Assembly (NCBI GenBank): GCA_029851415.1 | Contig: CM056742.1 | Coordinates: 52,182,954 to 52,246,953, forward strand | Source of the DNA: Eretmocerus hayati | Taxonomy: Eukaryota; Arthropoda; Insecta; Hymenoptera; Aphelinidae | Direction: 5' to 3' | DNA length: 64,000 nt | Shown: positions 11,344 through 21,765 of the stretch, one piece after another | Position numbering within the stretch: position 1 is the first letter of the stretch | Layout of the letters: each line of letters opens with the position of its first letter | Program-made: the position numbers and the translations under genes | Notes under the pieces: generated by a model | Database searches by the model: none | Told to the model about the DNA's origin: nothing | The model's input: the letters and a program-made list of their open reading frames with translations, nothing else

Positions 11344-12700
11344 GAGTAGTTCCGCGCGAAACAGACCTACGAAAAAAGGTCATGTCTCAAACGTTTTTCT
11401 TGACTTTTTTATTCGATTCTATGGTACAAAATATCAACTTTTCACTACCTAAGGGGCCCCAAAAAAATTTCCCAGGTACCTTCGACGTACATGACTTTGT
11501 TCTTTTGAGTTATCTTCAACAAAAAATTTAGGGGATTTTTTTCAATGAAATGAATTTTTCTCGAATTGGTTCAAAGATACAGAGATGCGGTTTGCGGCAT
11601 TCAAAAGGTCTTCAAAAAGCCCAATGAAACCGGTCTTGTAAAGTTGATTGTGATGTCTTGGGTGATTTTATCGGGCAAAAGAGTGGAATACATAGAAGAT
11701 TGAATTTCTCGAAAACCCAATTTTTGAAAATTCTGAAAATTTGCTATTTTATTCGAAATTTTGTGTTCTTTCAGAGAAAAATAGTCCCAAATTCCTTTTT
11801 TGCGTTCTAACGCCTATTTCTGCCAATTATCACAAATCCATCCTCCAGGCTTTTGGAAATCGTCTGTTTTCTGCGCATGCGCAGCAATTTGGATCCTTGA
11901 AACTAATTCCATTGGAAAGCCAAGAAAATTTCCTTCAAAATGACCACCTGCCGAAGTCAATTCCATGCATTTGAGCCAGAGTTGCAACGTTCAAAAGACC
12001 ACTGAATCTTGATAGTTCCTCAGAGGTGGGTCGGAGGTACTGGAGACAGCAGTAAGGAAAATCCACGCCTGCCCCCCTTCGATGCCGTCCATCGACGTGT
12101 CGCACTCGAGCTGGAGGCTCATCTTTTATACGTTGTAGATCCGGTTCAAACGCATGAAATTGACTTTGGCAAGTGGTCACTTTGAAGGAAATTTTCTTGG
12201 CTTTCCAATGAAATAGGTTTCAAGGATCCAAATTCCCGCGCATGTGCAGAAAACAGACGATTTCCAGAAGCCTGGAAAATGTATTTGTGATAATTGGCGA
12301 AATTAGGTGTTGGAACGAAAAAAAGGAATTCGGGACTATTCCATTCTGAAAGAACACAAAATTCTACATAAAATATCAAATTTTCACAATTTTAAAAAAT
12401 TGGGGTTTCGAGGAATTTGATCTTCTATGTTTTTCACTCTTTTGCCCGATGAAATCACCCAAGACATCAAAATCAACTTTACATGATCGATTTCGATAGG
12501 TTTTTCAAAGACCTTTCGAATGCTGCAAACCGCATCTCTGTATCTCTGAACGAACTCGAGGGAAATTCATTTTATTGAAAAGAATACCCTAACTTTTTGT
12601 TGGAAAAAATTCAAAAGAATAAAGTAATCGAATAAAAAAGTCCAGAAAAAAATTCAAGACACGACCCTTTTTCGTAGGTCTGTTTCGCGCGGAACTACTC
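11344..12700. mobile_element. Palindromic DNA element, family P, copy 1 (1357 bp)
   Basis: The termini gagtagttccgcgcgaaaca and tgtttcgcgcggaactactc are perfect inverted repeats. The arms run 11344-11977 and 12143-12700. Inside the arms are gcgcatgcgcag, attcgattctatgg and the tgaccacctg stretch. All of these recur in the copy at 24042-25405, which proves a dispersed family. It sits between catatat and gtatatat, so it may have entered a TA-rich site. It has no coding capacity. Confidence 0.75.
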
Positions 12701-12701
12701 G

Positions 12702-12811
12702 TATATATATATATATATATATTGCTGCAGTAAGAAGGATACATAACGTATTCCGTGTATTGGGTTGCCTCACAAAAAAGGATCCCCCCCCACACGCACA
12801 TACACACACAC

Positions 12812-12843
<32 letters not shown>
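12702..12843. repeat. Microsatellites: (TA)n at 12702-12722, (CA)n at 12790-12843
   Basis: A 21-bp TA run is followed, after about 65 bp, by an interrupted CA run of about 54 bp. Confidence 0.95.
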
Positions 12844-13014
12844 CGACCCACCTACCGACCCATCAGCAAATATATGTACACGAACAACAAAAAATCTAGG
12901 GACTTTCGCGCCATTAAGTTGGCATCACTGATTTTGATTCTCATGTTGGCAAGCCTGATATAGGGATTCCGTGGGGGAAAATGACCCGACATGTCTCTCA
13001 ATATGGAAATTTCG

Positions 13015-13115
13015 CATCCTCGTGTTCATTCCGACCTCCGCCTATGGCTCAGGCCGGAAACCCAACACTCGAACGTCAAAAAAAGTTTTTCCAGCCTTGT
13101 ATCAAAATGTACTAT
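13015..13115 (+). repeat. Dispersed repeat unit (second copy at 15178-15280)
   Basis: About 100 bp starting gcatcctcgtgttcattccg resembles gcatcctcgtcttgattccg at 15180 onward. Both continue to an aagtttttccascc motif and then ttgtatcraaatgta. The two copies are in the same orientation 2.2 kb apart. The family is unknown. Confidence 0.6.
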
Positions 13116-14511
13116 TTTGAACTTTCTTTGAAAACGGCCCAAGCAGCGATTTCGGTTCCAATTGGTATACGATCCCAGGAGTACCCAAAACATATCCGAC
13201 AACAATCCCGTGGGTGGTCTCCACCACGAATGTAGACCAAGTTCTAGAGACCCGTGCAAGGTGAAACAGAATGTCTTCTCTATTTCTAGAAAAACCCTTC
13301 GGAAAAACGATGCCTTCAACATTTTTGTGCTTTTCCGGTCATAGATAATCATCTGAGTCATCGCAGAGATACGTGCAATGATATTCAAATTTCAGTTTCA
13401 CTGCAGGCGAAAGGTGAACGAGTTGTGGGAATCACCCATATAAATTTTCCCCGCGACGCAGTAAACCTGCATCGCGGGTGAAAGGGTTCGCAAGAGCAAG
13501 AACAAGGGCGTGCTAGAGGGTAAAAGTCAAAGAAAAGCCCTGTAGTCCACGCAGCTGTCGATTTTCGTTGTCTGTCGGCTGTTGGTTCTTGCAACCTCCA
13601 ATGATGCGCCTGCAGCGGATATTCCGAGTGTAGAAGGGATTGGCTAAGAGTAGGAATACCCATCGCCACTGCATCACGCACTCATCCCCTCGTTCTCTTA
13701 GCTGCCATCGTCGTAACACGATCCAGTGCGATCCAACAAAGAAGATAGGATTTTTCGTCAATACTTGGAATTTCTGGTTGCTGGCTCAGAAAGATGACGA
13801 AAAATTGCTCACAGCGGCTGCGACGATTCACCCGCCACAACCAAGCAATAAAATAGCAATCACAAGTAATGAAATATGCAATAGTTGATTTTGATCTAAA
13901 CCAAATTGGTTGAGTTAGCTTCAGGAAACTCCTTGCATATATCTTGCAGCATGAGAATTTTAGTGTGAAGCTCCAAGTAATAATTTTCAGTTGAAGAGCT
14001 ATTGGAAAATTTTGGCGTTCGGAAAAACAACGAACTACCAACGGTTCCCATGTCCAAAAATATGCGTAAAAAATCCTAGCCTTACAACCATCATGTCGCA
14101 GCTTCCAAACTCTGTTGGCCGCTGTCGATGATAAATTACTGGAATTCCACATTCTTATCGTTTCTCCTCAGAAATCGCACGTGAACGGATTCGATTACAA
14201 TGGAATATTGTCCCTAACACCAACAACTACATTTTGGAACAAAATTTGGCGGGGAAGTGGCGTGAGTTCAGGCTTGTTCGAACTTGGCTCAAAAACACCG
14301 TATGGAGAATGATGGAAATTATGATGTTAACTTAAACGGTTCTGCAATGCAAGGCGAGTCACGTGTAGGACGATCAACTAGTAGTAATCACTCTAGTTTC
14401 TTACGGGAGAGATCGGTTCTACATTGATGAACAGGTGGTTTTTCCTTTCTGGAATAGGATGATCTTACTAGATCATCAAAAGAATGCGGTGATCGTACAC
14501 CCCGACGATAT
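13116..14511. other. Unclassified DNA
   Basis: No frame is longer than about 160 codons and none has a recognisable domain. I see no repeats beyond the 13015 unit. Confidence 0.3.
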
Positions 14512-15177
14512 AACTTACGAACCCGGGTTTTTAACGAAACGAAACTAAACGTGTATTTTACTTTTGTTTCGTTTATTTTAGCAAAACGAAACGAAACAAA
14601 ATTATTTTCAATTATGTTGAAGAAAAACAAAACTAAACAAAAACCGAATCCGTCTTTCTTTTCATAATGAAACTTAACAAAATGATTGTAATTTAGTTTC
14701 GTTGAATATTGTTTCTCAGAATTTATGTTTCGTTTAGTTTTGTTTATTCACGGGATAAACTAAACTCAATAATTTTCTCCAATTTCGTGAATAAACGGAA
14801 TTCAACGAAACTATTTTCTGATAAATATGTTCTGTTTTGTTTCTTAAAAACAAAACATAAACGAAATCATTCATAATTATGTTGCGATAAACGAAACCAA
14901 ACAAAACTCTGTATGATTATGTTGAGATAAGAACAAAACTAAACGTAAACAAAGAGTCATCAAATGAAACGAAACAAAAATAATTATTTTTTCAGTTCAG
15001 TTTATCGAGAAGTTTGCCCCAACGAGATCGTATTTAAACGCGGCATTTTCAGGTTAGAGTAATGAAAAAATTTTTCGACACGTTGTGCGGAAAAGTGTCT
15101 TTCCCACACTAATTTTCCACTTTCCAGGACAGTTTGTCGAAAAACACAGTCCGATACACGGATTTGAAACCTATTTT

Positions 15178-15280
15178 TTGCATCCTCGTCTTGATTCCGA
15201 CCTTCGACTACGTCTCAAGCCGCACACCCATCAATCGGACGCGAAGAAAAGTTTTTCCACCCTTGTATCGAAATGTATTA
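15178..15280 (+). repeat. Second copy of the dispersed repeat at 13015
   Basis: See the entry at 13015. The alignment covers gcatcctcgtc to the ttgtatcgaaatgta motif near 15260-15275. Confidence 0.6.
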
Positions 15281-15675
15281 TCTTTGCACGAGACATGAAA
15301 ATGAGGACCTCATTGTAACTAGAACCACGTGTAATCTGATTTCAACTTCAACAGCAACGTATGTGAAGATCGCCTCTGTCGTACATTCATCTCAGGAGTA
15401 ATGCGAGGCTAGCAAAAATTGAAAATACACAAAAATGTACATTTCAGTAGGTGAGGAGTTCCTTTATCTTGTAACAGAGACCATTGGGAACCCCTATAAA
15501 CTGTTAGAAGCCCCCCTGTCCACTTTTCTGACGATGAAGACAGCTAATCCCTAGGATGTAGTGTACTCATTAGAATAATTGTAATACGAGGTTCTCATTT
15601 GAATACATGAGAATATCCGTTATTCGACCGCTCAAGCGCGGCGGAGCTGCAAAATGGATCACGCGAGTATCATAC

Positions 15676-16310
15676 CATTTGGTGGAATAATGAAAATTAT
15701 ACCCTCGCTATGTTTCAATATATGATGGGAGGAACAGCCGAATTGCGAGGCATTCCTTATCGAAGCAAGATTTCTTGACAGAGCTTCCGTCACTCTGATT
15801 GTCTGGGGAACATACATCCCCTATAGAGCCACAGAGCCATCGGGAAGATATCAAGAACCCGACTTCAATATCATTATTAGTCTCAAATGCAGAGCTGATG
15901 GTAGTTTCCATCCTTGTCTCTACACCGTACTGAATTATTTGAACTGTGAAAAGATGTGTGATATTAAGTGTGTGTTTCACCCTGGTCTCTCTCTTGGGTT
16001 CGTCAGTGAGACGAAGAGAGACCTGTCTCAGACACAATGGTGGATTGACATCAAGTTGAAGAAGGGTTAACATTGAAATTTTGGTAAAACAACCATCAAT
16101 TGAGGTTGCCATCTAGTGATAAAGACACGAAGCAGATGTTAAGCTTCGTGCGGTAAACGACTTTATACGGCCTCATGTCGTTTGGTGGAATAATGAAAAT
16201 TATACCCTCGCTATATTTCAATCAGAGTGACGGAAGCTCTGTCAAGAAATCTTGCTTCGATAAGGAATGCCTCGCAATTCGGCCGTTCCTCCCATCATAT
16301 ATCATACCAT
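15676..16310. repeat. Mosaic direct and inverted duplication
   Basis: A segment ggtggaataatgaaaattat through tcgctat is repeated directly (15681-15718 and 16180-16218). The adjoining about 80 bp (15721-15802, aggaacagccgaattgcgag) appears inverted at 16219-16305. The copies are nearly identical, so the rearrangement is fairly recent. About 370 bp lie between the copies. Confidence 0.65.
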
Positions 16311-16601
16311 TGTTTGAGTACTAATTAATCGATGAAAAAGTTACCCGGAAATGTATCAGAATAGAATATCTCGAATTTGCTAACCAATATCGCTCAAATA
16401 TCGAGATTCGACCATAAGACCCTCACCCAAAGAACTAGAGCTTTTGCGAATAGTGATACGTATCGAATGAAGTGTGTTGTTGAGGCGATCGAGCACTCAT
16501 AGTTTCCACCTTCAAACAATGATAGATGTGTGCAAATGAAGTGAACCAGAAAAATGATGAAAAAAGATAAAAACATTTTGTTTTGTTCCGTTTAGTTTCG
16601 T

Positions 16602-17132
16602 TTAAGGTAGTTGTACATTAAAGCTGAAAATACAGTGAAATCTCCGGTCGCACGGACAGCTCTGGTTGCATCAAAACTGTCCACTATCCGGAGGTGTCCG
16701 CTAATCAAAGGTTCATTTATGTGATTATACTTCTGCTTGTCGCAAAAAATTGTCCGTTATTGAGAGGTGTCCGCTAATAGGAGGTATCCGTAAAGGGAGA
16801 TTCCACTGTATACCAGAAAATCACCAAAGTTGGGGAGAACTTAGGTCAAGTGTCAATGAACACCTGTGCAAAATTTCAGAATGATTGACCGTTTTGTTTT
16901 GGAGTGGTAGCCATCAAAAACCCGCCACTTTTAACATTGCGTTTATATGAGAATCGACGATCCCGCATGAGCGCCATGCTAAAAGTGACGAATTCTGATG
17001 ACTACCACTCTGAAACAAAACGGTCAATCATCTTGAAATTTTGCACAGATGTTCATTAACACTTGAACTAAATTCTCACCAACTTTGGTGACATTCTGGT
17101 ATATTTTGCATTTCAGTGTACAACTACCTTAA
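16602..17132. mobile_element. TTAA-bounded palindromic MITE, interrupted
   Basis: The ends ttaaggtagttgtaca and tgtacaactaccttaa are inverted. The arms continue inward as ccaaagttgg and a gaatgattgaccgttttgtt stretch against its reverse near 17017-17040. The spacer is around 16970. TTAA at both ends fits a TTAA-duplicating MITE. The left arm is interrupted by the element at 16633-16808. Confidence 0.7.
16633..16808. mobile_element. Pogo/Tigger-like MITE, 176 bp, TA target duplication
   Basis: The terminal inverted repeats CAGTGAAATCTCC and GGAGATTCCACTG are flanked by TA at 16631-16632 and 16809-16810. Internal words ggtgtccgctaat occur twice, as is usual in Tigger-type termini. It is inserted in the left arm of the MITE at 16602-17132 and is therefore younger than it. 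Confidence 0.75.
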
Positions 17133-17532
17133 GGGAGAAACAAAACAAAATAATGCGATTTCGTTTACGTTGGCGATAAACAAAACTAAACGAAACGATA
17201 TGGATAAGAGAACTGCATAAACAGAACTGAACGAAATCATGCAAGTTTTGTTTCGTGTAATATTACCACGAGCTCTTCTGATTGCGTTTAGTTTCGTTTC
17301 CCTCCAACATAATCAAAAGTAATTTTGTTCACGTTTCGTTTCCCAAAAACAAAATTCGACGAATTCAAAATGCCAGAATTTCGTTTAGTTCTGTTTATTG
17401 ATATCATATTTCAATAATGTTTTGTTTAGTTTCGTTTATCATCAACGTAAGCGGAATCATTTCGTTCCGTTTCGTTTATTTGCTAAACAAAACGAAACAA
17501 AACGGATATTCCGTTAGAAACCCTGTTACGAA

Positions 17533-18034
17533 GACATCTCACATGGAAACTTCTATGATATTCGAGGTTTCAGGCAAATTACCGAATCATTGTAGAGGAC
17601 CAACTCGTATTCGTCGATTCTACGTCCAATTTACGGCGTAACAGAATCGGAGAAGAATCGGAACAACTCAACTACAGGCACCTCCTAACCTGCGATATAA
17701 GAATATCGACATTCCCATTTTCCTCAGATTCTCTTTCGATTGGGGGAAGCATGGAGTTGATGAATGCAAGTTGGTATCATGATAAAAATTCGATAGCTCG
17801 TCATTTAGCCCAAATTGCAAGAGTATCCGGCGAGGGGCAACTTGCTGAATGGCAACCTTATTCCGCTGCCGGCTGCATTCGGATATACTTTCTGTAGATG
17901 TGGGCCATGTACTGTGCGGGCGGCTCACAGCGGCCAGTAGCGGAATAGGTTGCCATTCAGCAAGACGCCCCTCGGTATCCGAAAAAACGCCCATAACTTT
18001 TAGCATGCCTTCAACTCAGAAATAGATGACTTAC
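17533..18034. other. Intronic DNA with a long hairpin
   Basis: This is probably intron of the Idh3a gene. About 35 bp at 17834-17869 (gaggggcaacttgctgaatg) are inverted at 17938-17973. A GC-rich loop of about 70 bp lies between. Confidence 0.4.
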
Positions 18035-18207
18035 TTCCTTAGGGCCAAGTTCAATGATCTGTGACCTTTTCCGATTGGCGTCATTAGAGGGCCCTTGAGA
18101 CCAATTTTGTTTTTATTGATTGAATCTATCGCAGCCTGAGGAATTCCAAACTTCCCATCTGGCCCTCTCACAGGTGTGACATCAACCGATTCCCATTCTA
18201 TTGGTAC
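18035..18207 (-). CDS. Idh3a: Isocitrate dehydrogenase [NAD] subunit alpha, one internal exon
   Basis: Fifty-seven codons plus two bases are open in one frame. They read VPIEWESVDVTPVRG near the start, then KIGLKGPLMTPIGKGHRSLN and end LALRK. This is the N-terminal third of the catalytic alpha subunit of mitochondrial NAD-dependent isocitrate dehydrogenase (isocitrate to 2-oxoglutarate, TCA cycle). The GLKGPL segment and the SLN region lie near the substrate and cofactor pocket in this family. On the minus strand the exon follows a pyrimidine-rich acceptor ending ttttccag, just after 18207. It is followed by a consensus donor gtaagt (18029-18034) and leaves phase 2. Intact splice sites argue against a retrocopy. 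The exon with the start and mitochondrial presequence should lie at higher coordinates and the next exon at lower ones; I find neither in this window. Confidence 0.88.
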
Positions 18208-18635
18208 CTGGAAAAGTAGAAATGAAAGCCATGGAATCAGTCTCATTGACCTCTATCCATGCGTTAGTAGGATATCCAAGTCAACCATTAAGCTGTCATG
18301 GGGTTGTACAGAGGATCTTCAGGACGTTGATGAGATTATTAGTATCAGCATTCTTGCGCATAGTGAGATTAATAGATATCTTTCGAATTATCCCAACTCT
18401 GGCCTGCTTTACTACTTTACTACGTACTATTCTATCATTTCAAAGCTCACCTTACGATCTTTAAAGAGCTTTGAAATACGCCCAATTTCAACATATTATA
18501 GCAAAGACCATCCCATGATGGAGCGCCAGAAATTTGGCACTCGGGAGAATCAGAAATTCTCATGAAAATCAGCTTCTTCATTGTCTCATTCCGTCAGATC
18601 TCCAGTACTCTCCACGTACGGTCACTGAGAGTATT
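18208..18635. other. Putative Idh3a intron sequence
   Basis: No domain or repeat is recognised. A 129-codon frame at 18176-18565 on the plus strand overlaps the exon antisense and has no family resemblance. Confidence 0.4.
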
Positions 18636-18880
18636 GTTAGGCTGAATCCGTATAAGATCGTGCGGTGAGAATGGTCAACATCTCTGATTTTCTTGGCAAG
18701 GAAATATATGATTTTAGAGACAAAATGGAGAGACACGTATTTTTTCGTTTCGCCCAGAACCGATGCTCTCGAAAGTCGTGCGAGTTCTGAGTTGAGAGGT
18801 GAATTGACGAACTTCTGAAGTATGACTCTTGAAAGTCACTGAATTTCAACTAATCGACCGGCGGTCAGGATGTTAATACG
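18636..18880 (+). repeat. Inverted duplication, left arm (right arm 21515-21765)
   Basis: About 245 bp match the reverse complement of 21515-21765 at moderate identity. Shared landmarks are cttggcaaggaaatatatga, gacaaaatggagagacacgt and aaaatcactgaa. In the right arm the minus-strand frame reads DFLGKERYDARDKMKRHVFF. The left arm encodes nearly the same residues with one frame slip, so the unit may once have been coding. I do not recognise the protein. Confidence 0.55.
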
Positions 18881-18887
18881 AATTTTA

Positions 18888-19010
18888 TATCATATCTCAG
18901 GTCACACTTTTTGAACTTCACTCGTCCTCTTATGTTTCAAATGATATTATATTCGTAAATCGGCATTGGAGGACTTATTTTATTTCTCTATCAATCTCAA
19001 GTTTGAGATC
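18888..19010 (+). repeat. Direct repeat (second copy 19229-19345)
   Basis: Both copies run atatc-aggt-acacttt, gaacttcactcgtcct, atgtttcaaat-atattatatt and end near tatcaatctcaagttt. They bracket the tRNA-like sequence at 19101-19173 and the second copy leads into the Penelope-like fragment. Confidence 0.6.
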
Positions 19011-19100
19011 GATCCATTCAGGAATTAACGATCGGGTTCGATCGTGGAGGTGTTGATGAATGAGAAAATTGCACATGACAGACAACGAGAGAAAAAAGTT

Positions 19101-19173
19101 GCCTGGACCCAGATTTGAACTTGGGGCCTTCTTCACACCGGGAATGACACTCTACCAGCTGAGCTATCCAGGG
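19101..19173 (-). pseudogene. tRNA-derived sequence (tRNA pseudogene or SINE head)
   Basis: On the minus strand a 73-nt unit shows a paired acceptor stem (CCTGGA / TCCAGG, first pair mismatched). It has an A box tagctcagctggtagagtg, a D stem GCTC/GAGT and a B box agttcaaatct. The anticodon arm pairs poorly and T33 is replaced by C. A functional tRNA is therefore unlikely. Confidence 0.55.
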
Positions 19174-19647
19174 CTCAGGAAACTCTTGTCTCGATGTCAT
19201 GCATTGCGCACCTTTTCTTTGCCGGAGGCGCCTGATATCAGGTTACACTTTCCGAACTTGACTCGTCCTTTCATGTTTCAAATTATATTATATTTGTAAA
19301 TCGACATCAGAGGACTCTATCAATCTCAAGTTTGGAATTGATAGAGAAATAAAATTAGTCCGCTGTCCTCATCTAAAATGATATCAAAATTCAGAACAGA
19401 ACAATAGGTGAATAGATCTACGTTATCGATGTTTACCTAAGAATCCACATCACAGTAAAACGCTCTTGAGACTAGATTACTCATCTTGCAAGACGAGAGT
19501 CATTCATGTTTTTTCTTTTTGCGTTGACCATTGTGTGATGACAATTTAGACTTGCAACTACTATTTTTTACTACATTCATGATTGACAATCCACTTTTGT
19601 CACACTATTACAATACAGTAACTGACGTAATAACTGAACGATGGTGA

Positions 19648-20145
19648 TTGACGAATGAAAAACATCAACAAGCTACACTTGTAACCTCTCAGAGTAATGA
19701 TACTCCAGTTAACCAAAGAGTATTTTTAAACATAAGCTTACCTCACGTAGACGACTTTTATGATTCGATTGCAAATGAATTGAGGAAGTATGACATTAAA
19801 TGTATACCGAGAGTGACCAACAACTTGAGCAATTTAATTACTAGCAGGAAAGATAAAACTGAAAGACTACAACGGAACAATGTAGTTTATAAAATTGGTT
19901 GTAAGAATTGCAACGCGGTATACGTGGGTGGAACAAAAAGAACGATTGGAAAAAGAATGAATGAACATATGAATGCTAGTACAAATGCAGAAAAAGACAC
20001 AGTTATTGGGAACCACATGAGAAAGTTTGATCACGAATTTGATTTTGGAAATGTTAAAATTTTGGATAATGAAAGAAATCGGAGGAAGAGGATCGTTTCG
20101 GAAATGGTCAACATTCAGATTGGAAGGCACGCTATCAACAAGTGA
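19648..20145 (+). pseudogene. Penelope-like GIY-YIG endonuclease domain (partial)
   Basis: A 165-codon frame contains, at about residues 79-107, VVYKIGCKNCNAVYVGG and then R and EH. This is the GIY-YIG nuclease signature in its Penelope form, with a CX2C pair between the two tyrosine motifs. A glutamate at about residue 152 (RIVSEMVNI) is in the expected catalytic place. Residues 1-78 look like the linker between RT and nuclease. The frame begins exactly at the left arm junction (no ATG) and RT is missing. The product would be a fragment of the enzyme that nicks target DNA for insertion. Confidence 0.85.
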
Positions 20146-20629
20146 GAAGACACCCAACATTTGCACAAAAATAATGCTCCGATTTTGAGGGAATTGAGAC
20201 AAGGCAACAACAGCATATGAAATGTAGTTTTAATAATTATCCACGTTATAGCGTGAGTATGTCATGTTCCTAACATATCATTGATATTAGTCATCATGTC
20301 ATAACCTAGATGTCACTGTATACCCGATCAATTAATTTTGTTCTATGTCAATCACCATCGTTCAGTTATGACGTCAGTTACTGTATTGTAATGGTGTGAC
20401 AAAAGTGGATTGTTAATTATGAATGTAGTAAAAAATAGTAGTTGCAAGTATAAATTGTCATCACACAATGGTCACCGCAAAAAGAAAAAAACATGAATGA
20501 CTCTCGTGTTGCGATATGAGTAATCTAGTCTCAAAAACGTTTTACTGTGATGTGAATTCTTAGATAAACATCGATAACGTAGATCTATTCACTTATTGTT
20601 ATGTTCTGAATTTTGATATTATTTGGGAC

Positions 20630-20661
20630 CTGATGGGGACAGTGGACTAATTGTCGAAACG
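20630..20661 (+). ncRNA. Hammerhead-ribozyme-like core in the Penelope-like terminal repeat
   Basis: The sequence reads CTGATGG, then a hairpin GACA-10 nt-TGTC, then GAAAC. This is the order core 1, stem II, core 2 of a hammerhead. In the inverted left arm (near 19353-19370) the matching text is GATGAGGACAG, which has the canonical A that is G here. Hammerheads are known in Penelope-like pLTRs. Stem I, stem III and the cleavage site were not resolved. Confidence 0.45.
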
Positions 20662-20670
20662 TTGTCATAA

Positions 20671-21514
20671 ATAAACGACATTGACTCGTAGAAACAGCTG
20701 TTCGTAGAAACAGCATTCAATATCGAATTACAAATTGTTGCGAGTGTTTAAACATGAATAGTCAATATGTATATGTTCAATATTATGTAGTTTAAATTTG
20801 AGATGTATGGAAATGGGTCTGAGAAAAGGATGGTCCATCAATTTCCCCCCGTACTTTCATCAAAGCTGCGTTGTTTTGCATTGAACACAACTTTCATATT
20901 CGTTTCGTGGTTCTCTTTCTCTGAAAAACAAAGTGCTTCGATGGAATTTGGGAGAAGGAGTTGATAGACCATCATTTCCTCCGACCCAATTCCATTTATC
21001 ACAAATTGACAACATAAGATTCAACACATACATATTGATTACAGTAGATAATGGCAGAGTCATTTCATTTTTTCTGAATCAGATGAGCCTTTTGGGATAT
21101 TGTAAGGCAGATAAGGTCAGCATAAGCATCATGAGAGTAGATCTAGATACATTTTAGATAATTGGCATACCATTGACGATGATTATGATTGAATAAAATG
21201 ATAGGAGTTCGGCGCTATTCCTACAGCTGCTTGAAGGATTGCAAACAATTTTTTCCTCGAATTGTTTCTTTCCTACTCACTCTCATCATGTGTTGCAGAA
21301 CAGACAAATTTGACCTCATTCCTCATATCCAGATCTGATCTCAAAAGGATTTTCAGCCAAAAATATCAATACTTCTTTGAGATATTCAATTTTGACAAAT
21401 TTCGTGGAATATCGATTCCTCGATCCGTAAACGAATTTTCTTGCTATACAGCGATGAAAATTGGTGTAAGAACATTCACTCAACACTACCATATGAAATT
21501 CGTGTCAACATCTT
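20671..21514. other. Unclassified DNA inside the inverted duplication
   Basis: It is AT-rich with only short unrelated frames. I recognise nothing. Confidence 0.3.
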
Positions 21515-21765
21515 GACTGCTCGTCGAGTAGTTGCAATTTCAGTGATTTTCAAGTCATATTTTCAGAAATTTGTCATTTTACCTCTAAACTTAAAACTCG
21601 CACACTTTTCGTGAGAATCGGTTTTGGGCGAAAAGAATACGTGTCTCTTCATTTTGTCCCTAGCATCATATCTTTCCTTGCCAAGGAAATCAGAGGTGTC
21701 GACGATTCTCGACGGACGATCTGATATAGATTCAGCCGTTGGATCCAATTCTGTGATCAAGAATA
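21515..21765 (-). repeat. Inverted duplication, right arm
   Basis: This is the partner of 18636-18880. The minus-strand frame here is open for about 79 codons (21563-21802) and contains DFLGKERYDARDKMKRHVFF. The family is unknown. Confidence 0.5.

Larger units (their letters stand above)
14512..17532. repeat. Composite element with GTTTCGTTTAGTTT-type degenerate arrays and inverted ends
   Basis: The ends are inverted: ttacgaacccgggtttttaacg near 14515 against the reverse of ccgttagaaaccctgttacg near 17511. Next to each end lies an array of imperfect GAAACGAAACTAAACG-like words on both strands (about 14530-15005 and 17136-17515, with a scrap at 16575-16605). The middle holds ordinary-looking DNA plus later insertions. 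The arrays look like an old simple-sequence expansion copied with the element. No protein is evident. Confidence 0.5.
19353..20670 (+). mobile_element. Penelope-like element fragment with inverted pLTR-like ends
   Basis: Two arms of about 300 bp in inverted orientation (19353-19651 and 20347-20655) flank a short coding segment for a GIY-YIG nuclease. The arms share gaacgatggtgattgac, acaatccacttttgtc and atcgatgttta, among others. The reverse transcriptase is absent, so the copy is internally deleted or 5'-truncated onto an inverted second end. Penelope-like elements commonly carry such pLTRs in tandem or inverted arrangement. Confidence 0.75.

Noticed and set aside
12760..12963. 67-codon frame across the CA microsatellite
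   Set aside because: It is made of His/Thr codons from the CA run and is not a gene.
19101..19173. Functional tRNA gene
   Set aside because: The anticodon arm does not pair, position 33 is not T and the first acceptor pair is mismatched.
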